From Leptospira sp. (GTDB lineage Bacteria; Spirochaetota; Leptospiria; Leptospirales; Leptospiraceae), in assembly GCA_027531445.1 (NCBI GenBank), contig JAPZRK010000067.1, positions 1 through 15,244 on the forward strand: a DNA stretch of 15,244 bases. Direction: 5' to 3'. The notes beneath the pieces are model-generated. The model did no database searches and had not been told where the DNA came from. It saw nothing but the letters and a program-made list of their open reading frames with translations. The translations under genes were made by a program, and so were the position numbers. This document shows positions 14,059 to 15,244 of the stretch, piece after piece. Position 1 is the stretch's first letter. The number at the start of each line of letters is the position of its first letter.

Positions 14059-15244
14059 TGCCCAAGGCAACGGCTGACATAGAAACACATCCCAAGTCGT
14101 TTTTTATTACTACGCTTGGATGCCCTAAGAATACTGTGGATTCTATGAGTATGCACCAGTCGCTTCTGAAGGAAGGATTGTTGCCCGCATCGGATCCGGA
14201 AGCCAGTGATTTTCATCTAATCAATACTTGTACATTTATCCAGGATGCTACCAAAGAAACGATCCAAACGATTCTTGATTCTATCGATTTGAAAAAAAAA
14301 AGGAAACAAAAACTCGTCGTAGTCGGTTGTTTTGCGGAGCGCGCTGGCAAAGAAATTAGTGATGACCTGCCAGAAGTTGACCTTCATTTCGGGACTGGAA
14401 AGTATGATAAAGCTGGAGAAATAATTCGAAAATCATTTCCTCTTGACTTTAAGGATGTAAGAGAGTTTAACGAAGATTTATTGGAACGCCTCACTCTATC
14501 CAGTGTGATCGAAAACTATTCCAAACCTTATTCCTATGTCAAGATTTCTGATGGCTGTAACCGCGGCTGTAGTTTTTGTATCATCCCAAACCTACGTGGA
14601 AAGTTTAAAGATTCTCCTGCCGAGGATGTGATTGCCGAAACCAAAAAAGCGATCGCCGCCGGGGCAAAAGAAATCTGCCTCGTCTCTCAAGATACGGTTT
14701 TTTACGGCAAAGATACCGATAAATTATTGGATTTGATCCAATCCGTTGCAGATGTGAAAGGATTAGAAATCCTTAGACTCCTTTATTTGTATCCCGACAA
14801 AAAAACGGAACGATTGTTAGATCTATACGGAAAAATCGATCACATTGCTCCTTATTTAGAATCACCTCTGCAACATGTTTCAAAAAGTGTTTTGAAATCT
14901 ATGAACAGAACAGGTGAATATGAATATTTCAAATCTTTATTCCAAAAGGCGCGAGATGTAAAACCAGGTTTGGAGATTCGAACTTCTTTCATACTTGGAT
15001 TCCCTGGAGAAACGGCGGACGATGTGGATGAAATCATACGTTTTATACAAGATGTGAAACCTGAGAAGGTGAACCTTTTTCCTTACTCGCCACAAGACGG
15101 AACAAAAGGATTTGATTTAGAAGGAAAGTTGAAAGATAAGGAAATCGCCAAACGAGTGAATTTGGTCAGAGATGCATATCTGCAAACTCTAAAAGAGATC
15201 CACCAAAGTCGAGTGGGAAAGATTTATCCAGCCATAGTGGATGA
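14058..15244 (+). CDS. rimO: Ribosomal protein S12 methylthiotransferase RimO (3' end outside window)
   Basis: Radical SAM enzyme that adds a methylthio group to the conserved aspartate of ribosomal protein S12. About 395 residues are present of an expected 440; only the end of the C-terminal TRAM domain is missing. The N-terminal cluster cysteines are C22 (TTLGCPKN), C58 (INTCTF) and C91 (VVGCFAE). The radical SAM triad is C167-x3-C171-x2-C174 in SDGCNRGCSFCIIPNLRGK (164-182). LVSQDTVFYGKD and SFILGFPGET further along are also family-typical. The related tRNA enzyme MiaB is the main alternative, but LGCPKN and SPLQHVS favour RimO. The ATG overlaps the TAA of the rodZ-like gene by one base (TAATG), so translation is probably coupled. 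Confidence 0.93.
   Translation, partial: MPKATADIETHPKSFFITTLGCPKNTVDSMSMHQSLLKEGLLPASDPEASDFHLINTCTFIQDATKETIQTILDSIDLKKKRKQKLVVVGCFAERAGKEISDDLPEVDLHFGTGKYDKAGEIIRKSFPLDFKDVREFNEDLLERLTLSSVIENYSKPYSYVKISDGCNRGCSFCIIPNLRGKFKDSPAEDVIAETKKAIAAGAKEICLVSQDTVFYGKDTDKLLDLIQSVADVKGLEILRLLYLYPDKKTERLLDLYGKIDHIAPYLESPLQHVSKSVLKSMNRTGEYEYFKSLFQKARDVKPGLEIRTSFILGFPGETADDVDEIIRFIQDVKPEKVNLFPYSPQDGTKGFDLEGKLKDKEIAKRVNLVRDAYLQTLKEIHQSRVGKIYPAIVD

Overview
The window is AT-rich bacterial chromosome and looks like Leptospira. Supporting signs are the spirochaete-type lipoprotein signal peptides (LLNC, LQSC), the gene order ftsK - lolA-like - rodZ-like - rimO, and protein wording that fits that genus. A KatG catalase-peroxidase, rather than only a monofunctional catalase, leans towards the saprophytic (L. 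biflexa-like) clade; this is inference. I saw no mobile element, CRISPR array, tRNA, rRNA or long DNA repeat. Nearly everything is conserved core or envelope gene content, and no gap between genes exceeds about 170 bases.

Left part (1-2707): the 3' end of katG is followed after 2 bases by a gene for an exported high-potential iron-sulfur protein (HiPIP). Next comes a small cysteine-containing lipoprotein on the same strand. A WG-repeat lipoprotein on the opposite strand converges on it. Its last WG repeat appears to be split by an insert of about 100 residues.

Middle (2876-9270): thiL (thiamine-monophosphate kinase, minus strand, TTG start) diverges from the ribosomal protein pair rplM-rpsI, which ends in a clear intrinsic terminator. 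A major facilitator superfamily (MFS) transporter gene starts only 19 bases after the terminator's T-run. It is followed by alaS (alanyl-tRNA synthetase with a Cys-rich insert) and, with no gap, by a yajQ-family gene.

Right part (9357-15244): ftsK (DNA translocase with a very acidic linker), a lolA-like lipoprotein carrier gene, a rodZ-like gene (TTG start) and rimO (ribosomal protein S12 methylthiotransferase, cut by the window end) all run left to right with short gaps. The last two overlap by one base. This is a division, envelope and translation cluster. Nothing here is a clearly new system. The points most worth checking are the katG-HiPIP pair, the split WG repeat, the duplicated LPDTxH motif in the FtsK linker, the altered motif in ThiL, and the terminator-to-start spacing before the MFS gene.
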